Below, one piece after another: positions 34,160-47,154 of a stretch of 64,000 nt of DNA. Below the pieces are notes generated by a model. That model ran no database searches and was not told the DNA's origin. It saw nothing but the letters and a program-made list of their open reading frames with translations. The stretch comes from Incurvaria masculella. Its lineage: Eukaryota > Arthropoda > Insecta > Lepidoptera > Incurvariidae. The stretch lies in the NCBI GenBank assembly GCA_946894095.1, contig OX335645.2, forward strand, positions 13,787,001 through 13,851,000, written 5' to 3'. Numbering within the stretch: the stretch's first letter is position 1; every line of letters begins with the position of its first letter. The position numbers and the translations under genes were made by a program.

Positions 34160-34288
34160 TTATATTTTACTTTTTAGTGCTTTTTCTTTGAAGTCGGTTA
34201 TTTTTTTTGTTACATTTTTTTAATTTATTTTCACTGATGGAGTAATTTTGCTAAACCTAATTTTTTTAACATAGATTACAAAGATGTT

Positions 34289-34294
34289 TTTATT
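34289..34294 (-). terminator. Possible polyadenylation signal of GPCPD1
   Basis: AATAAA on the minus strand (TTTATT on plus), 55 bases beyond the GPCPD1 stop codon. Confidence 0.4.
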
Positions 34295-34349
34295 CATAAT
34301 ATTCAAAAATGTCAATAAAAGTGCTATAGGAATTAGGATGAAACCTTCA

Positions 34350-37300
34350 TTATTGCTTAGAAGTATTATCGTTTCCCCCTATCTCGCTGCCCATTTCATC
34401 TTTACGATTCCTCTTCATGGAGGGGAAGTTAGACGTATCTGACTTAACGTCGCCCGAAGGATTAGCGTCCAAATTGTTTATAGGGGACGCCAACAGGCCA
34501 ACAAAGGAGCTGGGAGGTTGTTTGTGTTGCAATTCCTTCTCGACGCCGGCAATGAGTTGGCTCGTACGTTTCAAGTTGATGTCGAGCGGGGCGAGTGACT
34601 CGAGCGAGGTGGCCGTGGAGAGGAGTCGCGCTTGGAGCGCCGGCTGCAGCAGCAGCGGCAGGCGCGGGTCGCTCGACGCCGACGCCGACGATGACGGTGC
34701 GCCGCCCGCCCCCGCGGCCCCCGCATCCGCCGCGCCGCACAGCAGCGCCCGCTGCGACTCGCGCGCCTCCACCAGGAATATGCTCTCCTGGTGTGGCACA
34801 AATACATGCATTATAACATGGATGACAGCAAAGCGATCCTGAATTGAATATTCTGACAAATTAAGTTGAACACACACAATGGTTAGAGGTGCCATTTGCG
34901 CGTTTCATGAAATAATAAAAATTGAGCAGTCAACTGAATTATTTTTGCATTTTTCTACTTTTTTTTCTAAATGATCTTTGATATCTTATTATATTAAATC
35001 TCCACTCAAGATCTGAAGATATTGCAATGGCTTACTTTAATTTAATAAGCTAGTTGAAATCAAAAGTTCAGATCTTTTAGGCAAATACAGTGATTCTAAT
35101 TTTTTTGGTACAGTTTTTAAGGTGGGTCCGTAAGCAGTTTACCTCATGCAGATTGTGTATGGGAATAATTGGAAAAATACTATGCCGATCTACTTGAGTT
35201 TTTGTAAACATCAGTTAATCAATATCTATGCCTGCATGTTTTTTTTAACCGACTTAAAAAAAAAGAAGGAAGTTCTAAATTCGTCGGAATCTTTTTAAGT
35301 CACAACTGAGTTAAATTATAGAAAAAGGAACCTACGGATGCTTGCATGATTGAAACTATAGCTAGATCATGTTCATGTTCGTGTTTATGTGAAAGTGTTG
35401 ATACAAAGCTACTTTTTGGAAATTTGTTGCAGTAACTTTTACGTTAACCCTCCACTTTATGAGAAGCCCTTTGCAAGAAGGCGTTTTAGCCCCAAAATAT
35501 CACATCAAAATCGACCTTCAGTCGCCCTTTGCAATAAGACCAATTTTCGAGACAAAGACTTGGTCGACATCGACTAAACGTAAGCGTAAAACTTGAATAA
35601 ATGTGTTTTATTTGCACCTGTCGCAAACTGAAAGCATTAAGCCTTCCCGCTCAACTATCCGTACAAACGTGGAAAGTAGATCATGTGCACATTTCTTGTC
35701 AGAGATCCAAAATTATACTCAAAACAGCTTTATTTGATCGAACTAGATGTCTGATGACCATTGGCATTGTAAAATAGTGTTTGGTTTCGAAGGTCCGAAA
35801 GTTCGAATGATTCGCGCTTTTTATACAATAACTTTGGAGGTGGATTACTCAACGATAAAATAAAAACATCTTCTAAAGATTACTCATCATACTTAGCTTC
35901 TTTCATGAACATTTATAATGAATTTGGGTTTTTTTCATTTTCACCATATTATAACAAAATATAATTTCTCTATAGCTCTAGCTGCTTTAATGTAATGAAA
36001 CCTACCTTGACTTCCTTGACACTAAACTGATCAAGCTTGTCGTAGATGACGGCGTGGAGGCCCATCTCCTTGAGCCGGCGGATGGTGTCACTGTTGTTGT
36101 TGTCGTCGCCCCAGCAGAAGATCACAAGACCCGCGTCCGTCGCCAGCTTAACCTGTGTAAAAAAAGTCTATAGAAGTGACAATAACTTTGAATTTCTGAC
36201 AATAAACATGAGGAACTTTCTTTTCCAAAACTCTTAACGTTCATCTTCAGGAAGCGACTATGAGAAAAATAGGAACTGAATTTACACAATTCCAGATTTA
36301 ATTACATAAACTTAATATATTGGAAAATTACCCAAGAAGGAAACCAACCACATGTTATCTTCTGTATATATGTAAGATTATAAGCTGTTAGTTTATTTAT
36401 TCATTTGTATTTCACTCTGTCATCTGCGCTCACCTACGCTACATAATGATTACCAATACCACAGTAATAATAGATAGATAACAGAAGCGAAAAAAGTCAT
36501 GTGAGAATTGTTACGCAATACGTATGCATGGAAAAATACATGCAGCTGCAACAACGGGTCTCCCACCCGCCGCGAGGAAATGACGCGAAAAAGAGAAAAC
36601 ATTACAGACGTACGCAGACGAGTAGGCGCTCTCGACGAATGATTGGCGGGAGCGGCGCGGCCGACTAATACGACCCTGTGGATGCTCCCACTGCACCCCA
36701 ACACCCGCACCTCGGGCACTTCGGTGACTCACACACACATGCGCAAGCACGGTTTCTTACAGCATACCATCAACTGTGTCGCCGACCTGCCAATACACTG
36801 GACAATCATACTGACCTGAGCATGTACACTACTATGTACCTACATATGCATTCACTGGAAAACTTTTTTCTTTGCACCCCTATGGCATTGATAGAACATA
36901 AAAACGGCTGCAATGATGCGAACTGTAGCAGCAGTTTACCGCTTCTTATTTAAGATGATGGAAATCTGTATTTTATGAAAGTCAAAACCATGTTAAGGAG
37001 AAAAGTATTTTTTAACAACAAACAGCTGTATTTAGAGTGGGCGGACTAACTTTAATCTGCCGGACTAAACCAGTTTTTGTATGGTTAGTCCGGTGCTAAT
37101 CTTGTACAAAGTTTTGATAGGTTCACTCTGAATACAACTGAAAGAGTTTAACCATTTATTATAAAAATATTACAGACTAGTGTCGACATATGTACCTCAT
37201 TCTTCCCGTGGATTGCCAACTCGGTGGTCACAGTGGTTTAGCAAATTCGCGGGCCCCAATGGTAGCTCGGCACCGTAGGACATGGCTACCGTGGGACGAG

Positions 37301-40300
37301 GCGGTGCGGTACCTGCGTGGGGTCCCGGAGCAGGTCCTCCGTGTGCACCACCACGCCGAGGATGTCCGCGCTGAGCGCGTGCCGCACCGCCGCCGGGATG
37401 GACAGGCAGCGCACGTCGCGGTAGCGCGGGTACTTATCCGTCACGCCCTGCGCACCCGTCACTCACTTAGACTTCCGCCGCTTCATTGTTTCAGAACCAT
37501 GTTTATCTACCAACCGCATGTATTCATCCCTGGGATTGTGGTGTGATGGAATCTATCCATGGTTGTCATAAGGTTTTGAAACTTATGTTTATATATATAT
37601 ATATATATATGTATGTCGTAATTGTAAGTGGTAACCTAAAGGACTATGTAGTGTGAGATGAACTAAATCTTCTTTAAAGTGACTCTTAGTTTAAAAAAAG
37701 TTTTTGAGAAAAAATTTTTTTTTTTTATTACCGATTGTGTATTGATTTAATGAAAACCATACAATCTTGCATGCTTAGATCTTTACCACATGACTCCAAT
37801 GATACATATGGACGGCTAATATTTTTTTAATAAAAAAAAAAAAATGGGAAACATTTTTTCAATTTGCCATCATTCGCTTCTGGTACTTAAGGTCGGCCCG
37901 TAAGTATCAGAAAATGTCGCCTCCCATACAAACGCAGTTTACTAATAATTTGAAAATCACTGTTCCAACTTACTTGATATTTGGTATCCAATGTTAGGCT
38001 ACAAATATCTGTGTCTGCGTGTCTTTGTTTTTTCGGTAAATGTATTCTGGTTCAAACCACAGAGAAAACAGAATTAGTATGAAGATTTTCTTTTTGCTTT
38101 AATTTCATTCGGTTTAGATTTTTCAACAAAAACAAAAGCGTGCAGACACAGATATTTGTTACCTGATATTACATATTAAATATCAATTTAATTGGAATAG
38201 CGGTTTCCAAATGATTAGTAAACTATGTTTGTATGGGGAGCATAGCTTACGGGCCATTCTTAAGGTGGGCCCAACCCGGCGGGACTAACTCATTCGCGGG
38301 CACTGTACAAAACAGTGCTGTTGCGCTCTGGGACCTTCTCTGTTTCAAAGAAAAAAACAGCCTCCGTGATGAGGAAGATGCAACATGTCCACAAAAAAGA
38401 TAATGTGTATAGTGTATGATTTGGTAAGATTTACGAAAATTTTGATTTCAAAATGACTTATAGCTAAAAGTAAACCATGATCACTGTAGTCAAAAATTTA
38501 ACAAAAACCATATAGATTATAAATCTTGATTAAAGAAGCTATGTCTGATGACTAATCTTTTTAAGGTTTTCTTACTTTATCATTGCGTAATAAACCACCA
38601 ACGTTATTGTATAAAACGCGCGAATAATTCGAACTTTCGGACCTTATAACTTAGAAACCAAACACAATTTTACAATGCCAACGGTCATCAGACGTCTAGT
38701 TCGATCAAATAAAGCTCTTTTGAGCAAAATTTGGGATCTCTGATAGTAAATATGGGCGTGATCTTCTTTCCCTGTTTGTATGGGCAGATGAGCGGGTTGG
38801 GCCACCTTAAGGTCGGCCCGTAAGCATCAGAAAATGTCGCCTCCCATACAAACGTAGTTTACTAATAATTGGAAAACCACTATTCCAACATACTTGATAT
38901 CTAATATTAGGATACAAATATCTGTGTCTGCATGCCTTTGTTTTTTCGGTAAATGTATTCTGGGTCAAACCACAGAGAAAACAAAATTCGTATGAAGATT
39001 TTCTTTTCGCTTTCATTTCATTCGGTTTGGATTTTTCAACAAAACAAAAGCATGCAGACACAGATATTTGTTACCTGATATTATATATTAAATATCAATT
39101 CAATTGGAATAGCGGTTTCCAAATGATTAGTAAACTACGTTTGTGTGGAGAGCATAGCTCACGGGCCGTTCTTAAGGTCGGCCCGTAAGCACCTGAAAAT
39201 TTCGCCTCCCATACAAACGTAGGTTACTAATCATTTGAAAACCAATGTTCCAACATACTTGATATTTGGTATCTAATATTAGGCTACAAATATCTGTGTC
39301 TGCATGCCTTTGTTTTTTCGGTAAATGTATTCTGGGTCAAACCATAGAGAAAACAAAATTCGTATGAAGATTTTCTTTTTGCTTTCATTTCATTCGGTTT
39401 GGATTTTTCAAAAAAACAAAAGCATGCAGAGACAGATATTTGTTACCTGATATTAGATATTAAATATCAATTTGATTGGAATAGCGGTTTCCAAATTATT
39501 AGTAAACTACGTTTGTATGGGGAGCATAGCTTACGGGCCGTTCTTAAGGTCCAAATTGGTGTCAAGTTGCACAATGCTATTACATTTGCAACATTGTTAG
39601 GTGATATAAATTGTTATAATAAATGTGTTGTTGCTGAGTTCAGACTCATATCGTAAGCGCTAACTCATATTTCTTATCAAGACCATATACTTACTATCTA
39701 ATCGTTTCAAGAACTCGGCTAGGCTACTTGTTATACTAAATAATATAAGGTTTTATAAAAAAAAAAAACCTGCTGTAATAGAACAACTTTTGCCAAGATA
39801 CTATGCATTTATTTGCAATGGTTAAATTGATCATATCTGTCAGTATCGTAAATTCATTCAGACCGATTGTTGCTTACGGAAATAAAGATGGATAAAATTA
39901 TACTAGTGGCTCTCTGAGCTTTAGAGCTGTAGAGATCAATCTGTCTTTGCGACGAAAGTAATAGGAAATTCTTAATCAAATTTAAATAAAACTTAATTTA
40001 AGTAATTCTTCTGATTAGTTATGGACCATTTGACCAGCAGATATGATTTATTTTAGGTATCAACTCATTTCAAGGATTTTAATTAGTTATGATGAAAGAC
40101 ATTCTTAATTTTTTATTTTTAATACATTTTAATATTATATTATTACATATATAAGTTGTGATGACATTAATCATTAACTCTAACAATAAAGCAATGAGTC
40201 GAGACATGTAGTGCAAGCTAGGAACTTGAATTATAGTACTTTTTCTTTTTCTTATAACACTTTATCAGATGTCTAACAGAAGATAATTTGTATAGGTAAT

Positions 40301-43300
40301 CGGCATGTTGTAGCGTGAATTTCTCAAGATAATGAAGCAGGTGATAAAAAGGCAATCTTGGACTTAATGTTATCAGCAGAAAATGAAGAATGGAAATAAA
40401 CTTCAAAGTAAAACTACGTTTGTAGACGTCATTTGATCACAATTCTTATGCTATATTCTTATTTAACAGAATGTGAATCCCTACAAAGGACCAGATTTAG
40501 CGGGGCCATCAGGGATCGACAACCCCCAACAACAAGATCACCAACAACATCCACTATAGTTATTGTATATTTACCTGCGTCAGAAACATGACAGGATACT
40601 TATTCTGCTTGTAGCGCACCATCGTGCATATGTCGGGGTTGAAGCACGAAATGATGATCCTTCGCTCTCCGGCGTGCTTTAAAAGAACTTCCAGCACCTG
40701 AAACCCATTCAATATTTTCTGAAAAGTTTGCCTTACTTTTCTTGCCTTCCAAGATTTCACTTGTGAAGGTGTTCAACTGAGTTTTCAATAGCTTTACTAA
40801 GCAATTCGCTCGTCTCGGATTCAATCGAGGTCGGGGCTAGGGGTTCCTAATTGTTTGCACATGCAATGCAAAGGGGTACCTAAAAACCCTTTTTTTTATG
40901 TTAAGATGGCCCAACCCGGCGGGGCTAACTCATTGGCGGGCACAGTACAAAACCGTGCTATTGCGCTCTGGGACCTTCATTGTTTCAAAGAAAATGACAG
41001 TCTCCGTGATGAGGAGGATGCAACATGTCCACAAAGCAGAAAATGTGCATAGTGTATGATTTGGTAAGATTTACGAAAATTTTAATTACAAAACAACTTA
41101 TAGCTAAAAGTAAACTATGACTGCTGTAGTCAAACATCTAACAAAAACCAAATTAATCATAAATCTTAATTAAACAAGCTATGTCTGATGACTAATCTTT
41201 TTAAGATGTTCTTACTTTATCATTGAGTAATCCACCTCCAAAGTTATTGTATAAAACGACCGAAAAACTCGAACTTTCGGACCTTATAACTTAGAAACCA
41301 AACACAATTTTGCAATGCCAACGGTCATCAGACATCTAGTTCGATCAAATAAAGCAATTTTGAGCAACATTTGGGATCTCTGACAAGAAATATGGGCATG
41401 ATCTTCTTTCCACGTTTGTATGGGGAGTCGAGCGGGATGGCCCACCTTAAGCATGGCATATGTTATACACCAGGACCTCACAGAAGAGATACCCTGCCGG
41501 TTCGGCGTTGAGCGATGGTAGAAAGGGCTGGCGAGACAGTGTTACGCAGCAGATGAGCAATCTCCATTGTAAAGACTATAGAACACAGAGTCCGAAGTTG
41601 GAGGGTCTCTAAATTCAGGCATTCCTTGACACTTGTAACACTTTCATGTTACGAGTGTCCAAGTTTCCTCAAAATGTCTTCCCGCCTGTCATCATAAATA
41701 CCGCATTAATCATTAAAAAGTTTAGGTTAACCTTATCGACATAGATGTTCATATCGAATGGGTTGTTGAGCTCGAAGGTGCCGTCGCAGCGCTCCATGGT
41801 CCACTTGAGCTCAACGTTGAAGCCGACGTGCGGGTCGAGCGCCGCCAGCACCGCCTCCAGCGTCGGGAACGGCTGGTGCTCCTCGAGCTCCTCATCGTAG
41901 AACCGCGGCTCGTTGCTGCGACCCTCCACTAGGTGATACACCTGCGCGCATATACTAACCCTATCAATGGAAAAGTCACTTTGTCTTTACGTCCTTCCCG
42001 GCTAAATTACTGAACGACTTGACTTCCCGGCGAGGAAGGACGGGAGTGGCAACCGAAACTTGCTTGTACAGGGGCAGCGTAGCAACTTTTGCTCAATACT
42101 GATGGTATCGAGTACCAACAACACATAAGAACTTCACAGTACGCTATTTAGTGCAATGAACATTCGATTGTGCACGTCCCGAATTTGTAAGGCCATGCGA
42201 CATGCGACTGCAGGCTGCCCGTCTCCCGTCCTTCCATGCTCGCTGTTACAGCTCGTCTGATGCCAATTACGATTTTGGTGACAATGGCAAAATGTTTGAA
42301 TGTTTAATATTTGCAATGAAAGTCCGTAACGAAGGTAAACATATGTATAATCTTAACCACTGTGTTAGTAGGAGGCATTAATTACGGGAGGAGAGACTAT
42401 AGGAGAATTCCAAATTATTGATATACAGCATGCTAAATTGGAAGACCGTGCAAATGGTATGTTTTGCTGGTTAGGATCCAGCCTTGCAGTATATTCATAA
42501 AGTAGTTCTTTCTACGTGGCTCTTTCTTTAATTAATGTGTCCTTGCTTCACAGTCGATTAAACATGCATGCATATCACATTCCAAAGTTAAATGCAACAA
42601 ATCACAAGACAATGAATGCCATATGCAACATGTCATGACAAATATTACATTATTTTGCAAAAAACTATGCCTGCCATCTAATGTTGCTAGAGCATTTAAA
42701 TTGGCAACGTGCCCACAAATTAAATTCAATGTCAACTAACTGTGTCAAGTTAGTCCAAGTGGTTTGGTATGTATTCCACAGAAGTCACGCACCAGTAGTG
42801 CAAGTTTTCACAGAAATAGAAAAGCAAACCTTAAGTTTCTGCAGTTGGTCAAGGGAGAGGTCCTTGACGGGCAACTCGAGCATGTCGGTATAATCAATCT
42901 GTTTCTTGCGGCGCATGGAGATGCAGACATAGAAGTCGTGGTAGATGACGGGCACCATGTCACGGCTAAGCTGCACATCGAACTCCAACAGGTCCGCTCC
43001 GCTCGCCGCCGCACGCTTCAGCGACGCGATCGTGTTTTCGCGGATCTCTGTCCCCCTGCAAATTCAAATGAATTATTCGTTGAAGGGAATCATCTTGCAT
43101 TATTTTGTGTTATTGGAAATAGATTGCTGCTCTCGGAGAAACTTGCCATGACGAGACCTTGGCTTTTATTCATGGAATAGATGGGGTGGATGATTGCACA
43201 TTCACTAGTTAAGGAAATAAAAACAGCCAATTTTATCAAACACTTCTCAAAATCAGAAAACTAATGTATGGGGCCTACACTGGACAGATTAGTTACTTGG

Positions 43301-45454
43301 AATGTGATTTGTATGTATGTATAATCGACCGTGAAGCAAGGACACATTAATTGAAGAAAGAGCCCAGTAAAACTTTTAATTATTAGTAACTTACTCTTTG
43401 ACCTTAAAGCTGGCACCGAGGCCGCGATGTCCAACCTCGAGCCCCGTCCAGGAGGGGTCCCAGTGTTTAGCGTAGGAGACGCGCAGGTCGCAAAGTGGCT
43501 CCGGCAGCGGGTGAACCACGAGGTACTCAAGGCGGATGGAGCCGAGCGGACGGTGGCGAATGCCGCAAGTCACAGGCAACTCGAGCCGCCCCTCAGACCG
43601 ACGCAGCATGTCCGGCAGCACATACGTGTAGCCAACGTGGCACGGTGCCTCATCCGTGCTGCAAAACCCCACTTATAATTTTCAAATTAACACCCTCAGC
43701 GCCATGTGTATGATTTCACACACATTGTCATACACCTGTGTAGAAATGATACAAATGACTAGTTTTGCCTTGCAATTTGTGTAATAATATAAATAAGATC
43801 CTTGTCGCAAAGTGCCAATATGTTTTGACATTATATTTTTCCCAACCCACTAAGTTTCCATTATCCATGTTTTTGAAAAAAAAATACTACTATTATTGGA
43901 TATATAATTTTTTTATAAAAAAAATTTTTATGTAAAATTTTTTTAATTATTGTAACAGAACCCCAGCAATACAGTCGAGTCACACTAATTTGGAAGTATT
44001 AAAAGCTAAGGGCTGCCAGTTTATTGGAATGTTCGGATTACTGAATTGTGTAGGGAAACTCAAGGTAAATAAGTAAAGTCACTCGTACAGTGGCAATTAC
44101 GAATTGCAAGCGTAGCGATACACGTTTCTGTGGACAAAGGCTCGCCGACACTTAACAAAAGTGGAGCGGACTACTGGTCATGCTGATGTAGGTACTGAAG
44201 TGTACTGTTCAAAGGTGTCCAAATCTACAATAATCTCCCAAATAATATAAAAAATTCTGAATCACATACAATATTTAAAAAGGCTGCCAAATTGTACTTT
44301 CAGATTAATTAGATATCAACATTATGTATACCAACCTACCTTAAAAAAAACATTAAATTACGTATCCACTCTCATTTCTTCTAGCTTACTTTATAAATAG
44401 TTTCATAACGGTATTATGTACCTAAACTTATTTAGTTGTAAGAATGTTTTTAACCGCACAACAAAATGTACTTATCTCTATAAGCGAATGTAATATTTAA
44501 CGTTCTTTGAGATGAATAAAGATTCTATAAACCGAAGTGCCATATTAGTGAGACTTGTCTTATTTTTACAGTGCTTTGCAGGGCGGCGTGATAATCTATA
44601 ATGGAAATGTTAGGAAAGGAATGAAATATTAACCTTGCATTAGCAGCCCATGCGTATACATCCACTAGGAAGGCAATACCTTCCACGCACGCCAACCAGA
44701 CATTCACGAGCAGTACATCGTCAGGCCTGTATGTGCGACCAAACTGGCCTTGAGCCTGTGCCTCACATTCTGTGTCATTAAAAGTAGCCACCTCGATGTA
44801 GGCCCCTGCACCACCCTCCGCATCAGGCCCATCTGCCGACGACGACGGGTCCTCAACAGTTTCCCCGCCCAGTGCCAGCACTACAGGCGTAACCTTCACA
44901 TTCACCACCCGCCCCGCGAGACGACTCTTTAACTTAAGAGGGTTATTGAACAGCTTGAACTGGACCAGTGTATCTGTGGTGAGCCACCCACGGCTGATCC
45001 GACTCACACCACCGTATTCGCCAAAACTGTCTACTTTATCTTCACCCGTCAGACAGCGAGGGGCGATATTCGTTTCCCACCGGCGCACGAGAGCTGTGAC
45101 CTTAGGCTCTTCGAGAGTAACGCCGATGCAGTATCGGTACAGCACCTCCACACCCTGCTGCAGCATCAACGTTTTCGCCCACAGTGCCCCGCCTTGCGGT
45201 GTCAAGGGCACCATTCGCTCGTGCCTCCATTCACCAAGCTCGTATGTCGATCCTGTGATATAAACCCGCTCACGTGGTCCCACATCGCAAACTCTCACCG
45301 CGAACTTCCTCTTTAAGGTAACAGGCACTGTTTCCAATGAGCAGCTCTCGAAATTTTCCGTAGACATTGTCTTTTTTGAAATGGAAGACTTTGGTATATG
45401 CCTTTTCCGTTTTTTGTCAAAGCTTGGATGCTCCAGGAAGAAGAAACTTTGCAT
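34350..45454 (-). CDS. GPCPD1: Glycerophosphocholine phosphodiesterase GPCPD1 (eight coding exons)
   Basis: Hydrolyses glycerophosphocholine to glycerol-3-phosphate and choline (family knowledge); cytosolic. Exons in transcript order: 45454-44634, 43658-43395, 43055-42830, 41941-41732, 40697-40575, 37447-37313, 36152-36006, 34787-34350. Phases fit at every junction and give 787 residues; starting at the inner ATG at 45367 gives 758. A CBM20 starch-binding-type domain lies near residues 45-165 ([18 protein letters not shown]). The GDPD catalytic domain begins at [11 protein letters not shown]; the expected residues are present: His351-Arg352, Glu386 and Asp388 in LLEFDVQL, His401 in VIYHD. Later family motifs are [33 protein letters not shown] and [10 protein letters not shown]. 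The last exon is a long low-complexity tail (Ala/Ser-rich, then KRNRKDE) that may be lineage-specific. No signal peptide. The introns carry MITE arrays; no exon is interrupted. Confidence 0.93.
35641..35910 (-). mobile_element. TTAA-family B fragment
   Basis: Follows TTAA at 35637; matches roughly half of family B in reverse (CCCGCTCAACTATCCGTACA, CGAACTAGATGTCTGATGAC). Intron 7 of GPCPD1. Confidence 0.55.
37022..37141. mobile_element. MITE family F copy
   Basis: ACAGCTGTATTTAGAGTGGG to CACTCTGAATACAACTG; GPCPD1 intron 6. Confidence 0.65.
37590..37610. repeat. (AT)10 microsatellite
   Basis: Ten uninterrupted AT units in GPCPD1 intron 5. Confidence 0.8.
37891..38259 (+). mobile_element. TTAA-family C element, array unit 1
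   Basis: Starts GGTCGGCCCGTAAG and ends CTTACGGGCCATTC, between TTAA sites at 37887 and 38260. First unit of the C-B-C-C array in GPCPD1 intron 5. No protein. Confidence 0.75.
38264..38806 (+). mobile_element. TTAA-family B element, array unit 2
   Basis: GGTGGGCCCAACCCGGCGGG to GAGCGGGTTGGGCCACC, sharing TTAA 38260-38263 with the unit before and 38807-38810 with the unit after. Confidence 0.75.
38811..39171 (+). mobile_element. TTAA-family C element, array unit 3
   Basis: GGTCGGCCCGTAAGCATCAG to CTCACGGGCCGTTC, between TTAA 38807-38810 and 39172-39175. Confidence 0.75.
39176..39543 (+). mobile_element. TTAA-family C element, array unit 4
   Basis: GGTCGGCCCGTAAGCACCTG to CTTACGGGCCGTTC, between TTAA 39172-39175 and 39544-39547. 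Confidence 0.75.
40905..41446 (+). mobile_element. TTAA-family B element in GPCPD1 intron 4
   Basis: TTAA at 40901-40904 and 41447-41450; GATGGCCCAACCCGGCGGGG to GAGCGGGATGGCCCACC. 542 bp. Confidence 0.75.
42455..42590 (+). repeat. Family I repeat copy in GPCPD1 intron 3
   Basis: Same landmarks as the copy at 18573-18715 (CCAGCCTTGCAGTATATTCA). Confidence 0.6.
43297..43385 (-). repeat. Family I repeat fragment in GPCPD1 intron 2
   Basis: Reverse of the same family (GTGAAGCAAGGACACATTAA). Ends at the exon 2 donor region. Confidence 0.55.
43659..44633. other. GPCPD1 intron 1
   Basis: AT-rich, with A/T homopolymer runs near 43880-43940; no element recognised. Confidence 0.5.
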
Positions 45455-46907
45455 AATCTGTTGGAATAGTATTGTCTGGACTCTGACTGGTTCAAATCAA
45501 CAAACAGCGAGACGAACACGTCCACAGTCCACACCCCAAGTCAGGGGAATTTATGGTTGAACTACAATGAATATGTCCATGAACAATCCACAAGATTGCA
45601 CTTTAGGAATAAAAATAGAAGAATGTTCAGATAAACTGCGATAGATCACGAAATAAAATTAACACAATACCGCGCACACTTTTATATTTTTTACTAGGTA
45701 AATAATATGTTTCATAAATTATTTTAGATTTTAGATGCAATTTCATTTGACTACAATTGACACAGACTAATTAGGGATTGACGTTCCCTTATTAGTCTGT
45801 GGGATTGACTATAATAATATTATATTATCTATGACTATAATCAAGCCACAAACTACAAGAGAAATACAAGCACTAACAAAGAATTCGGAGAAGTCGCTGC
45901 GCTCCTTTCTACAAGCGCAACCACAGACCAAAGACACAATAAAATAAAAACCTTTGTCAACTTCCAAAGTGATTTATTGCTATCACGAGAGTTTTTTACG
46001 ATAATAAACCCTCGGGCATGGTAATTTCTCGCCTCATCTTAATCGACTAAATCTAAGAACTAATGCAATAGGCACTAATGCAAATAAAAACAAAAATATA
46101 TGTGTCCAAGTCTGTCAAGGTTCGTGTGCGAATATTTGAAGCTTATATTTTTTAACATTGCGCGAGAACATGTCGAGCGTGTGCAGTTTAAACAGCTCAT
46201 TGTAATTTCTATCAAAGCTGTCATATACCATACAACACATGGAGGTGAAAAAATAACCTCCATGATACAACATAAATAAGAATAGATTTCAAAATTTAAT
46301 TTACTCAATCTAGGCTAGTAAAATTATTCAATTTTCTCGTTATTAATCTGAAAATTATTTGTTCCAAATTATGGTAACCATATTAAGTCGTAAGAAATAA
46401 AATATCACAATAACTTAATCAAAAATATTTCATTACAAACTTTGTGATAATCTATTACATTTAACTTAGTTTGAAGACAAAGAAAAGCTCTTATTTTGCT
46501 CCAAATCTTATTCTAACTGCATCGTGGAGTATAGCTTGCATCTGAAAACTCGTAAATAAAACTTGATAGGAATGACCGTATTGACGTTCTAAGGTGAGGT
46601 CGCTCATGGGACAACTACAATAAGCGTTGAGTTTTCTTCCTCATTCGGACCGCGGCCCAAAATGGCACGGGCTTCTCCCGACTGCAGCAACAAACGGTAT
46701 ACTTGGAACTTGAAAAATATGGTGTTAGGCGACTTCCGCCAATATGGCGGCCGTTTGATTTCGGAAATTACATCAGCGGTTCGAAAGAAAAGACAGCTCA
46801 AAGCTTCGAAAGGGACGGGTTAGGAGTTCACTGTTACCAATCTAAAATCGGATTGACACTAATGGATTGTATAGCCCACGAAGCGGGGTGCAAGCAGGGG
46901 GTCTACT
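45455..46907. other. Upstream region of GPCPD1
   Basis: Probable promoter and 5' untranslated sequence near 45455-45620, then AT-rich sequence with the short hairpin. No gene seen. Confidence 0.45.
45769..45807. repeat. Short hairpin upstream of GPCPD1
   Basis: ACAGACTAATTAGGGA and TCCCTTATTAGTCTGT, one mismatch, about 315 bases upstream of the first GPCPD1 ATG. Confidence 0.5.
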
Positions 46908-47105
46908 CATGAGATTCTCACCTGTGTGTCACCGTTGACTCACCAGTGAGTCACAACGCTTTTGTACTCTTGAAATGACAGCCACGAACCAACCCTAGTG
47001 TTGTCTCTTTCTAATTATTCTAATTAGAGTGAGACGACACTAACATAACATTTGATATTGATGACGTCAGGCGAGAACGTCTCACTTTCATCTGTGACTA
47101 ACTAT
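46908..47105. repeat. Family J copy
   Basis: ACTCATGAGATTCTCACCTG, AACCCTAGTGTTGTCTC and TTGATGACGTCAGG; reversed relative to 11487-11795. Confidence 0.55.
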
Positions 47106-47154
47106 CTATCGCTTTCCAGTATATCTACTCAGGAAAACGAAATGTGATGGTACC

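Larger units (their letters stand above)
32531..34199. repeat. ACCGACTTCAAA-type interspersed repeat, interrupted by two insertions
   Basis: Begins ACCGGCTTCAAAAAAAGGAG and ends CTTTGAAGTCGGT, inverted ends. The mariner-type element occupies 32600-33823; the host repeat resumes with GTTACCTCATAACTTTTGCC. A palindromic element with TTAGG units occupies 34003-34159. A small fragment of the same repeat is at 35255-35300. Confidence 0.6.

Noticed and set aside
37190..37546. 118-codon plus-strand frame
   Set aside because: Antisense of GPCPD1 exon 6.
38264..38806. Calling the TTAA families piggyBac MITEs
   Set aside because: TTAA target fits, but the ends begin GG rather than the usual CC, and no transposase is present; left unassigned.
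37887..39547. CRISPR-like or satellite array
   Set aside because: Units are about 360-540 bp transposons of two families with TTAA boundaries, not short direct repeats with spacers.
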